Positions 17,352 through 25,050 of a stretch of DNA of 49,571 nucleotides are shown here, piece by piece. The position numbers and the translations under genes were made by a program. Where the stretch lies: the NCBI GenBank assembly GCA_900316675.1, contig ONDR01000016.1, forward strand, positions 1 to 49,571, read 5' to 3'. Within the stretch, counting starts at the first letter, position 1. Each line of letters opens with the position of its first letter. The stretch comes from an uncultured Bacteroidales bacterium. Lineage in GTDB: Bacteria; Bacteroidota; Bacteroidia; Bacteroidales; UBA932. The notes under the pieces are model-generated. The model did no database searches, had not been told where the DNA came from, and saw nothing but the letters and a program-made list of their open reading frames with translations.

Positions 17352-17801
17352 TTAGCTAAGAAGCTCTTTGACGATGGTAGAGATGGTGCGGCCGTCAGAA
17401 AGACCGGCAAGCGCCTTGTTTGCAGCACCCATTACCTTACCCATATCCTTGATAGATGTGGCACCGGTCTGGGCGATGATCTCTTGAATCTTAACTTTGA
17501 CCTCTTCAGGAGATAGCTGTTTGGGAAGATACTTCTCCATGACAGCGGCCTCTGCCAGCTCGTTGTCTGCCAGGTCCTGACGGCCGGCAGCAACGTACTG
17601 CTCTGCGGCCTCTTTACGCTGCTTTACAAGTTTCTGAATCATCTTGAGCACGTCTCCGTCGGTAACCTCTTTGCTGCCGCCTTCGGCTGTTTTGAAAAGA
17701 AGAATCTCACCTTTGATAGCGCGGGTTGCGTTCATTGCCACCTGATCCTTGGCCTTCATGGCCTCTTTGATGGCGTCCTGGATTTGTAATTCAAGTGTCA
17801 T
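17352..17801 (-). CDS. GatB/YqeY domain-containing protein
   Basis: 149 residues. The YqeY fold is the helical tRNA-binding tail also found at the end of the amidotransferase subunit GatB; free-standing copies are widespread, with a proposed link to tRNA amidation that is not well established. Typical features are the N-terminal MTLELQIQDAIKEAMKAKD, EMKYLP-like AVMEKYLPKQLSPEE, and the ending MGKVMGAANKALAGLSDGRTIS. Normal length. Divergent from the DUF3737 gene with overlapping promoters, and bracketed by the 39-bp inverted copies. Confidence 0.93.
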   Translation of the reverse strand: MTLELQIQDAIKEAMKAKDQVAMNATRAIKGEILLFKTAEGGSKEVTDGDVLKMIQKLVKQRKEAAEQYVAAGRQDLADNELAEAAVMEKYLPKQLSPEEVKVKIQEIIAQTGATSIKDMGKVMGAANKALAGLSDGRTISTIVKELLS

Positions 17802-17825
17802 ATGTTGTATAGTTTACGTTCATGT

Positions 17826-17856
17826 TTTGCAAATATACAAATCTTTTGTAGCTTAG
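17826..17856 (+). promoter_or_regulatory. Divergent promoters YqeY / DUF3737
   Basis: Plus strand: TTTG 17826-17829, 19-bp spacer, TAGCTTAG 17849-17856 (one mismatch to TAnnTTTG), 13 nt before the DUF3737 ATG. Minus strand: TATATTTG at 17830-17837 reads toward YqeY. The two promoters overlap, so the genes may compete for polymerase. Confidence 0.6.
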
Positions 17857-17869
17857 CGGATACAAAAAA

Positions 17870-18733
17870 ATGAGTAATATGCAAGTAATTAAGGATCAGG
17901 AATTCGGCGGTGAGCGTCCGCTCTTTGAAGTTCACAATGCAAAACTTGAGAACATAGTCATTACCGACGGCGAATCAGGCATCAAGCATTGCAGCGATAT
18001 TGAGGCCGACGGGTGCAAGTTCTACGGAAAGTACCCCTGGTGGCATGTGGACCGCTGCCTTATTACCAATTGCTATTTTGCTCCCGGTTCGCGTTCTGCC
18101 ATCTGGTACACCAACGACCTTGTTATGCGTGACTGTCAGATCGATGGCCCCAAGTTCTTCCGTGAGATGAAGAATGTCCAGTTGGAACGCGTGCTTATTA
18201 CCGATGCTGACGAGACCTTCTGGAAGGTCGACGGCCTCAAGATTAAGGATGTCGAGCTCCGTGGCGGCACCTATCCTTTCATGTTTTCTAAAAACATAGA
18301 GGTCGATGGTCTTGTGAGCGATGCAAAATATGTGTTCCAGTACTGCAAGAATGTGGTTGTCCGCAATTCTAAAATAGTTACCAAGGACTCTTTCTGGGAG
18401 TGTGAGAACGTCACCATTTACGATTCTGTCCTGGACGGAGAGTACCTTGCATGGCACTCTAAGAACGTTCGTTTGGTCAACTGCCAACTAAGCGGAGAGC
18501 AGCTTCTTTGCTACGCAGACAATCTTGTGCTGGAAAACTGTACCTTCGACCCTGCCTGCGACCGCGTGTTTGAATACTCTACAGTAGAGGCCAGCATCAA
18601 AGGTCATATAGAAAACATCAAGAACCCCACCTCCGGCCACATCGTCGCAGACAGCATCGGCAGCATCACCCTGGACGAAAACATCCGCCAGCCCGCCAAC
18701 TGCGTAATAACAACTGCGGCCAGAATCGGGTGA
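17870..18733 (+). CDS. DUF3737 right-handed beta-helix-like protein
   Basis: 287 residues with no signal peptide or membrane segment. The sequence is a regular series of short strands with repeating N-C-x-F/I and V/L-x-N-C units (for example ITNCYF, VRLVNCQLSG, LVLENCTF), as in right-handed parallel beta-helices; this is the DUF3737 family, function unknown. The family start MxNMQVIKDQEFGGERPL is clear. The last residues (AARIG) and the TGA stop lie inside the palindromic repeat beginning at 18716, so the native C-terminus was probably replaced when that repeat arrived. Confidence 0.9.
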   Translation: MSNMQVIKDQEFGGERPLFEVHNAKLENIVITDGESGIKHCSDIEADGCKFYGKYPWWHVDRCLITNCYFAPGSRSAIWYTNDLVMRDCQIDGPKFFREMKNVQLERVLITDADETFWKVDGLKIKDVELRGGTYPFMFSKNIEVDGLVSDAKYVFQYCKNVVVRNSKIVTKDSFWECENVTIYDSVLDGEYLAWHSKNVRLVNCQLSGEQLLCYADNLVLENCTFDPACDRVFEYSTVEASIKGHIENIKNPTSGHIVADSIGSITLDENIRQPANCVITTAARIG

Positions 18734-18754
18734 TTTTGGCCGCTAGCGCGTTGG
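18716..18754 (-). repeat. 39-bp inverted-copy repeat, right copy
   Basis: Exact reverse complement of 17285-17323. The palindromic core GCGGCCA/TGGCCGC (18716-18722, 18737-18743) is kept but the left arm extension is missing. It overlaps the last codons of the DUF3737 gene and lies in the convergent gap before metG. Confidence 0.9.
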
Positions 18755-18787
18755 ATTTCTCTTGGAAGAGATATGTCTTAGGGCGTT

Positions 18788-21034
18788 TTAACCGATCTGG
18801 GCGCCGTTGACGAGGGCTTCCTGAGGGGTGATGAAGCGCATCTTGCCGTCACCCTGCTTAGCCATCAGTATCATACCCTTTGACTCTATTCCGCGGATGG
18901 TGCGGGGCTTCAAGTTTGCAAGGATGCAAATCTGCTTTCCAAGCATGTCTTCCGGGCTGTAGTACTCTGCGATGCCGGAAACGATGGTCCTGGTGTCAAT
19001 ACCGGTGTCGATGGTAAGCTTAAGCAGCTTGTCCGTCTTGGGCACGCGCTCAGCGGCCAGAACGGTAGCCGTGCGGATATCCATGCGGCCGAAGTCGTCG
19101 AATTCTACCTCCGGCTTCTGCGGCTCGATGTGAGCTGCAGCCTCGCGGGCGGCTTTCTCTGCTGCTGCCGCAGCGTTCGCAGCCTTGGCAGCCTCCAGTT
19201 TGGCGATCTGCTTCTCTACTACCTCGTCCTCTATCTTGGCGAACAGCAGGCCGTTCTCTCCGAGCTTATGTCCCGGAGCCAGCAGCTCGCTACTGCCCAG
19301 CTCTGCCCATGTGAGCGTCGGGTCTGTGCAGTCAGAGGGCATCGTGGATGAAAGGGTAACTTTTTCATCCACCTTGCCCTCTGACGTGAGGGATGCCTCT
19401 GACGAGAGGGTATGCAGAGCGCGGGCCTCGCCGTCGCGGAAGAAGTTGACGGTAGGAGCGCCCTCGCCGGCACGATGATCGAAGCCAGCGGCAACATTGA
19501 TATTCAAGATATTACGCAACTTCTCTGCAGAGAAAGGCAGGAAAGGCTCAAAAGCAATCGCCAAGTCAGCACAAATCTGAAGCGAAGTATAAAGAATGGA
19601 CGCAGTACGATCCATATCAGTCTTAGCAACTTTCCAAGGCTCAGCATCAGAAATGTATTTGTTACCGATGCGCGCAATATTCATAGCCTCCTTAAGAGCC
19701 TCGCGGAAGTGGAAAGTCTCAATGTACTTCTCAAGAGCCTCCTTGCAAGGAACAATCTCTGCAAGAGCCTCGCGGTCCATAGCCTCCGGCTTGAGGTTGG
19801 CCGGAACAGCGCCACCGAAGTACTTCTGAGTCAAGACAATAGCCCTGTTAACGAAGTTACCGAAGATAGCCACAAGCTCGCTGTTGTTACGCTGCTGGAA
19901 ATCCTTCCAGGTAAAGTCATTATCCTTAGTCTCAGGAGCATTGGCGCAAAGAACGTAACGCAGCACATCCTCCTGACCGGGGAACTCCTCAAGATACTCG
20001 TTAAGCCAAACAGCCCAGTTGCGGGAAGTAGAAATCTTATCGCCCTCAAGGTTCAGGAACTCGTTGGAAGGAACATTGTCCGGAAGAATGTAACCATCGC
20101 CGTAGGCCTTCAGCATTGAAGGGAAGACGATGCAATGGAAGACAATGTTGTCCTTGCCGATGAAGTGCACCAAACGGCTCTCGTCGGCCTTCCACCACTT
20201 CTTCCAGCTCTGCGGAAGAAGCTCCTGAGTATTGGAAATGTAGCCAATAGGAGCATCGAACCAAACATAAAGAACCTTGCCCTCGGCACCATCGACCGGA
20301 ACGGGGACACCCCAATCAAGGTCGCGGCTAACGGCACGAGGCTGCAGGCCACCGTCCAACCAGCTCTTGCACTGACCGTAAACGTTGCTCTTCCACTCCT
20401 TATGCTGCTCAAGAATCCAGTCGCGCAGCCAGGGCTCGTACTGGTCAAGAGGCAGATACCAGTGCTTGGTCTTAACCTTCACGGGAGCACTGCCGCTGAG
20501 GGCTGACTTAGGGTCAATCAACTCTTCAGGGCTAAGGGTGCTGCCGCACTTTTCGCACTGGTCGCCGTAGGCATTGGGATTGCCACACTTAGGGCAGGTA
20601 CCCGTAATGTAACGGTCTGCAAGGAAGGTTTTAGCCTCCGGATCAAAGAACTGCTCGGTCTCTTTGGTGATGAACTTCTCGTCATCGTACAGCTTGCGGA
20701 AGAACTCTGAAGCATTCTTCTCGTGCACCTTTGAAGAAGTGCGGGAATAAATATCGAAGTTGATTCCAAGACCGGTGAAACTGTTCTTGATTATGTTATG
20801 ATACCTGTCTACGATATCCTGAGGGGTAACACCTTCTTTGCGTGCCTTAATTGTAATGGGCACGCCGTGTTCATCGCTGCCGCAGATGAAGAGCACATCT
20901 TCTCCCTTCATCCTGAGATACCTTACATAAATGTCGGCAGGAACGTAAACGCCGGCCAGATGGCCGATGTGCACGGGGCCGTTTGCATAAGGCAGGGCAC
21001 AGGTTACAAGTGTTCTTTTGAATTTCTTATCCAT
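18788..21034 (-). CDS. metG: Methionyl-tRNA synthetase, with repeat-derived insert
   Basis: Charges tRNA-Met. 748 residues: Rossmann catalytic domain with HIGH at 22-25, zinc knuckle [23 protein letters not shown]-type KMSKS loop ([10 protein letters not shown]), helical anticodon domain, then a charged Ala-rich helix and a C-terminal EMAP/Trbp111-like tRNA-binding domain (about 645-748). Residues 550-568, between the anticodon domain and the C-terminal appendix, are encoded by the 55-bp hairpin repeat ([18 protein letters not shown]). The flanking LSSEASLT and CTDPT stretches look equally foreign. Downstream member of the dnaG cluster (29-bp gap). Confidence 0.96.
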   Translation of the reverse strand: MDKKFKRTLVTCALPYANGPVHIGHLAGVYVPADIYVRYLRMKGEDVLFICGSDEHGVPITIKARKEGVTPQDIVDRYHNIIKNSFTGLGINFDIYSRTSSKVHEKNASEFFRKLYDDEKFITKETEQFFDPEAKTFLADRYITGTCPKCGNPNAYGDQCEKCGSTLSPEELIDPKSALSGSAPVKVKTKHWYLPLDQYEPWLRDWILEQHKEWKSNVYGQCKSWLDGGLQPRAVSRDLDWGVPVPVDGAEGKVLYVWFDAPIGYISNTQELLPQSWKKWWKADESRLVHFIGKDNIVFHCIVFPSMLKAYGDGYILPDNVPSNEFLNLEGDKISTSRNWAVWLNEYLEEFPGQEDVLRYVLCANAPETKDNDFTWKDFQQRNNSELVAIFGNFVNRAIVLTQKYFGGAVPANLKPEAMDREALAEIVPCKEALEKYIETFHFREALKEAMNIARIGNKYISDAEPWKVAKTDMDRTASILYTSLQICADLAIAFEPFLPFSAEKLRNILNINVAAGFDHRAGEGAPTVNFFRDGEARALHTLSSEASLTSEGKVDEKVTLSSTMPSDCTDPTLTWAELGSSELLAPGHKLGENGLLFAKIEDEVVEKQIAKLEAAKAANAAAAAEKAAREAAAHIEPQKPEVEFDDFGRMDIRTATVLAAERVPKTDKLLKLTIDTGIDTRTIVSGIAEYYSPEDMLGKQICILANLKPRTIRGIESKGMILMAKQGDGKMRFITPQEALVNGAQIG
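19331..19385 (+). repeat. 55-bp hairpin repeat, copy H2 (inside metG, antisense)
   Basis: This copy has perfect arms: GTCAGAGGGC (19331-19340) with GCCCTCTGAC (19376-19385), and GTGGATGAA (19344-19352) with TTCATCCAC (19364-19372). The loop AGGGTAACTTT matches the other copies best on the plus strand, opposite to metG. A partial right arm GCCTCTGACG recurs at 19395-19404. Confidence 0.92.
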
Positions 21035-21063
21035 AGTCGTAAATATTTTTCAGTTCCGGGGGC

Positions 21064-22995
21064 CTACATTACGCGGCCGAGTTTTTCTTCCAGCTTCTTG
21101 CGAAGTCCGGTATAATCCTGAATCTGTCCCAACAGAAGGAGCGATTCTTCCTCGGAGGCCGATTTCAGTTGTTTATAAAGTCTTTCAATTTCAAGGTCAA
21201 TGCGTTTGAGCTGATATACCTGTATGGCCCTGGGCACAAAGGTCACCAGCCTTGTGGCCGATGCCGTCATCGATGCTCTGAATTTTTCTATAGAGAGCAT
21301 GTGCTTCTCCCCTACCATGTCTGCCACCATATCTGCCGCAATGCGGTCAGGGCCGTTCAACAGCGTGCGGATAATCTCCTCCTGGGAGAAATAATCCGTA
21401 GCATCGTACAGCTGGAAATAACTGTCATACAGGCGCTTATAAGCGCTGTTCTGCATCTCGAAGGAATCTGCCTCAAGGCAGTCCCTTATAAAGTCCGCAA
21501 CGGCATACTGGCCGTCCGGAGAATAAAAGTCGGAGTCCGATTCAAACTCCAGCGGGGTGCGTCCATCCCGCAGTATGAAGCTGAGCAGGTCCTTTTCTGC
21601 CGGCGCAAGTTTGGGGAACTCAAAAAGATCTGCCTTAACCTCTTCCTGAACCGGAGGCTCCTGAGGCTCAGGACCTTCCTTGAATTCCGGCAGGTTCTCC
21701 CTGGTCTTGCGGATGCGGCTGAACAGGATGGCGGAATCTATGTCAAACTTGTCTGCACTGGCCTGCGCATATACAGAACGCTTCACGGCATCCGGTATAA
21801 GGGCGATGGTGTCGGCAATATCGTTAATAAGATTTGCCTTTTTAAGCGGATCTCCGGCAGCCTCGTCCAACAAAAGGTCTGTCTTGAAGGCGATGAAGTC
21901 CTGCTCGTGGGCAGCAATGAACTGCTGCACTTCTTCCAGGGAATGCTTGCGGCTGAAAGAGTCCGGGTCGTCGCCGTCCGGCAGCAGCACCACCTTTACG
22001 TTGAGGCCCTCTTTAAGCACCAGTCCTATACCGCGGATGGCGGCCTTGATGCCGGCGGAGTCGCCATCGTACATGATGGTTACATTCTCTGTAAATTTCT
22101 TGATTAGGCGTATCTGGGGCACGGTCAGCGACGTTCCGCTGGATGCAACCACGTTGCAGATTCCCAGCTGATGCATGCTAAGAACGTCCAGGTAACCCTC
22201 TACCAGATAGCACTTGTCCGCGCGGGACATTTCTCCCTTGGCGAACCATATTCCGTACAGCGAGCGGCTCTTGTCGTAGATCTCCGTTTCCGGGGAGTTG
22301 ACATACTTGGCAACAGTTTTGTCGCTGCGCAGCGTCCTGCCACCAAAGGCGATGACGCGGCCGCTGATGGAATGCACCGGGAACATCACCCTGTCAAAGA
22401 AGCGGTCTGCAAGGTGGCCGTCGTCGTACTTAATGCAAAGGCCGGTATCTACAAGATACTCTTCTTTATAGCCCTTGGCCATGGCTTCACTAAGCCAGGC
22501 CTGACGGTCTTTGGGAGCCCAGCCAAGGCCGTACTTGCGGATGGTTTCATCCTCCAGGCCGCGGCTGCGGAAGTAAGCGTAACCCACCGCACGGCCCTCT
22601 TCCGTATCCCACAGGCTGGAGATGAAGAACTTATGGGCCGCCTCCGATACCAGCAGCAGGCTTTCTGAGCGCTGCCTTTTGGCTACGTCCTCTGCCGTTT
22701 CTTCTTTCTCTACCACAGGAATTCCGTACTTGCGGGCAAGATACTTAAGGGCCTCTACGTACGTGAGGCTCTCATGCTCCATTACAAAGCCGACGGCCGA
22801 GCCGCTTTTGCCACAGCCGAAGCACTTGTAAATCCCCTTGGAAGGAGAAACGTAAAAGGAAGGGGTTTTCTCGTTATGGAAGGGACAGCAGGCAACAAAA
22901 TTGGCGCCGCGCCTTTTTAGTGTGACGAAGTCTGAAACTACATCAACTATTTGCGCGGCATCCAGTATTTTGTTTACTGTGTCCTGAGGAATCAT
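21064..22995 (-). CDS. dnaG: DNA primase
   Basis: Makes RNA primers at the replication fork. 643 residues. N-terminal zinc-binding domain with CPFH (Cys37, His40) and KCFGCG (Cys58, Cys61); RNA polymerase domain with TOPRIM motifs LVEGYLDVLSMHQ and YDGDSAG; C-terminal DnaB-interacting helical domain. The glutamate/proline-rich stretch near 430-450 separates core and tail. It lies 29 bp upstream of metG and 6 bp after the DUF308 gene. Confidence 0.96.
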   Translation of the reverse strand: MIPQDTVNKILDAAQIVDVVSDFVTLKRRGANFVACCPFHNEKTPSFYVSPSKGIYKCFGCGKSGSAVGFVMEHESLTYVEALKYLARKYGIPVVEKEETAEDVAKRQRSESLLLVSEAAHKFFISSLWDTEEGRAVGYAYFRSRGLEDETIRKYGLGWAPKDRQAWLSEAMAKGYKEEYLVDTGLCIKYDDGHLADRFFDRVMFPVHSISGRVIAFGGRTLRSDKTVAKYVNSPETEIYDKSRSLYGIWFAKGEMSRADKCYLVEGYLDVLSMHQLGICNVVASSGTSLTVPQIRLIKKFTENVTIMYDGDSAGIKAAIRGIGLVLKEGLNVKVVLLPDGDDPDSFSRKHSLEEVQQFIAAHEQDFIAFKTDLLLDEAAGDPLKKANLINDIADTIALIPDAVKRSVYAQASADKFDIDSAILFSRIRKTRENLPEFKEGPEPQEPPVQEEVKADLFEFPKLAPAEKDLLSFILRDGRTPLEFESDSDFYSPDGQYAVADFIRDCLEADSFEMQNSAYKRLYDSYFQLYDATDYFSQEEIIRTLLNGPDRIAADMVADMVGEKHMLSIEKFRASMTASATRLVTFVPRAIQVYQLKRIDLEIERLYKQLKSASEEESLLLLGQIQDYTGLRKKLEEKLGRVM

Positions 22996-23001
22996 TAGCT
23001 G

Positions 23002-23649
23002 CTATTGGTTATCTACCTCTGTGTACTCTGCGTCCTTAACGTTATCTACTATTGACTTGCTCTCTGAGGGCTTATTCTCTCCCGTCTTATTCTCGAAACG
23101 AATCTCGTACTCTTTCCTGGCGGTTGCAACCTTGCGCAGGGAGATGAGTTCAGTGACACCGTAATAAGCCAGGAAGGAACCAGCAACAATGCTCATAACC
23201 TGCTCTGTGAAGGGATTGAACAGGATGACAATACCGCCGACGAGCGCCAGCGCGCCAAGGCAAAGGGATGCGTATCCAAGGCCCAGGAGGCTCATGGCGC
23301 CGCCCAGTACAAGCATCTGCAAAGCACCAAAGATGATGAGGCCCAGACCTATGACTACGATGATAGCCTTGGTCAGGATCTCCGGGAAGAAAATGAGCAG
23401 CGCACCCAAACCTGCAACCACGCATGCGGTAATCAGGTTAAGGTTGAACTGATTCTGCTTCAGTTCTTTACGGTTAATAATACTTACCGTAACAGAAACA
23501 AGGCCTGCGGCAAAGATAAGTGCACCGATGATTTTTACAATCAGTTCAGTGCCCCTGTTAGGCATGAAAATCATCACCGCACCAGCACCGATGGCGCAGA
23601 GTGCACGGATAAGTGATCCGTAGCTGGTTTTGTATCCGAGAAGTATCAT
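23002..23649 (-). CDS. HdeD/DUF308 family membrane protein
   Basis: 215 residues with about six hydrophobic helices in pairs between residues 10 and 170, typical of the HdeD-like DUF308 family. The C-terminal tail from about 175 is soluble and charged (RKEYEIRFENKTGENK). E. coli HdeD is linked to acid resistance; no such role can be inferred here. Between DUF3127 (39-bp gap) and dnaG (6-bp gap). Confidence 0.88.
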   Translation of the reverse strand: MILLGYKTSYGSLIRALCAIGAGAVMIFMPNRGTELIVKIIGALIFAAGLVSVTVSIINRKELKQNQFNLNLITACVVAGLGALLIFFPEILTKAIIVVIGLGLIIFGALQMLVLGGAMSLLGLGYASLCLGALALVGGIVILFNPFTEQVMSIVAGSFLAYYGVTELISLRKVATARKEYEIRFENKTGENKPSESKSIVDNVKDAEYTEVDNQ

Positions 23650-23688
23650 AACTGTTTGTTTTAATGTTCTTTAATATGGCATGCCGCC

Positions 23689-24060
23689 CTAGAACGGCAG
23701 ATCTTCGCCAAAATCAACAGCCGGAAGGTCCTCTGCTGCGGGCGGAGGAGGTACCGGAGCTGCCGATGCGGCTGCTACGTTGCCACTGATTCTCCAGGCG
23801 CGGAGGTCTGTATACCAGCGGCCGTTGAATTCACGGCTAACCGGGTTGAAGGACACCTTCACGGTGTCCCCCACCTGGTATTTTTCAAGTTCCTTGACAC
23901 GGTCTGCGCCCCAAAGGCTCATGCAGAGAGTGCTGGGGAAGTTCCCGTCCTGAACTTCCAGAAGGAAGTCCTGGCGGGCCCAGTCGCCCTTGGCAGACCG
24001 GCCGCTTTGAACGGCCAGTTTGCCGGTAAGGCGTCCTTCTATTTCAAAACCTGAAGGCAT
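23689..24060 (-). CDS. DUF3127 OB-fold protein with SSB-like acidic tip
   Basis: 123 residues. The first 90 residues form the DUF3127 domain found in Bacteroidetes (GRLTGKL...WARQDFLLEV...VSFNPVSREFNGRWYTDLRAWRI), which has the look of an OB fold. A Pro/Ala linker ends in DFGEDLPF, closely resembling the acidic C-terminal tip of single-stranded DNA-binding proteins (DDDIPF) that recruits repair and replication partners. Function is unproven. The start overlaps the FKBP stop (TAATG), so the genes are translationally coupled. Confidence 0.88.
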   Translation of the reverse strand: MPSGFEIEGRLTGKLAVQSGRSAKGDWARQDFLLEVQDGNFPSTLCMSLWGADRVKELEKYQVGDTVKVSFNPVSREFNGRWYTDLRAWRISGNVAAASAAPVPPPPAAEDLPAVDFGEDLPF

Positions 24061-24887
24061 TACTTCTTGATCTCGTTTTCTGCTTCCTCTGTAACCTCAG
24101 GAACGATGAGAGGCTTAACGGAAACAATTTCCATATCGAAGAGGAGGGTCTTGTTAGGCTCGATGCCCTGACGGCCCTGGGGACCGTAAGCAAGCTCTGC
24201 AGGGATAACTACAGAGAGTGCGCCGCCTTCGCCTACAAGCTGAACAGCCTCTATCCAACCCCTGATAACGCTGTTGGGACCTACAACGAACTTGATAGGG
24301 CCACGCTCAGGAGTGCTCTGATCGAAGATAGAACCATCGATAAAGGTACCTTTGTAGTTAACCTCAAGGGTATCGGTAACCTTAATCTTGCGCTCTGAAC
24401 CGGGGTTGCTGATCTTGTAAAGAAGACCGCTTGCAGTCTGCTCGTAGCCGTTCTTGAGGCTCTTTGCAATGAACTTCTGGCCTTCTTCACCGTTGAGGGC
24501 CTTAAGATACTCGAACCTCTGGGCGAGGAAACGGTTGAACAGGTCTTCAAGCTTCTCAGGAGAGATCTTTACTTCTTTCTCGAAGTCAGGGGTTCCGGGA
24601 GCAGCCTTTGCATTAAGGAAGTCCTGCAGACCGGCTTTGAGCTTACCATAGTTGATCTCGTTGCCGAAGTTGTAGTTCTTGATGTAACCAGAGAATACAT
24701 AACCAAGAAGGTAGCTTACAGAGTCCGTCATAGCCTTGCTGGGCTTAAGCTCTGAAGCCTTCTTTACTACTTCTTTTTTAACACCAAGTGAATCTGCACC
24801 GTCAGCGGTGGCGTTTCCACCCTTGGGACCACAAGCTACCAGCATTGTTGCGGCAGCTGCAAATGCAAGAATTTTGATTGTTTTCAT
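24060..24887 (-). CDS. FKBP-type peptidyl-prolyl isomerase lipoprotein
   Basis: 275 residues. Lipoprotein signal with Cys19 in MLVACGPKGG, so anchored in the envelope. An N-terminal dimerisation-like region (about 45-145) precedes the FKBP domain (about 150-260) with VNYKGTFIDGSIFDQS, GPNSVIRGWIEAVQLV and PAELAYGPQGRQGI. Probably a periplasmic folding catalyst of the FkpA/Mip type. First gene of the cluster toward metG; the roughly 160 bp upstream toward recQ hold AT-rich promoter-like sequence. Confidence 0.94.
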   Translation of the reverse strand: MKTIKILAFAAAATMLVACGPKGGNATADGADSLGVKKEVVKKASELKPSKAMTDSVSYLLGYVFSGYIKNYNFGNEINYGKLKAGLQDFLNAKAAPGTPDFEKEVKISPEKLEDLFNRFLAQRFEYLKALNGEEGQKFIAKSLKNGYEQTASGLLYKISNPGSERKIKVTDTLEVNYKGTFIDGSIFDQSTPERGPIKFVVGPNSVIRGWIEAVQLVGEGGALSVVIPAELAYGPQGRQGIEPNKTLLFDMEIVSVKPLIVPEVTEEAENEIKK

Positions 24888-25050
24888 TGTAAATATTTTT
24901 TATTAGTTATACTTTCTAACAAGCAATAATGTATAATCGTACAAAGATGCGCATTTTTTCTCAAAATCGCGAATAAATGACATTTTTTGCAGGTAAATTT
25001 TGCCATCCGAAAAAAAATGCTTACATTAGTAACGAAACCAATACTGCACG

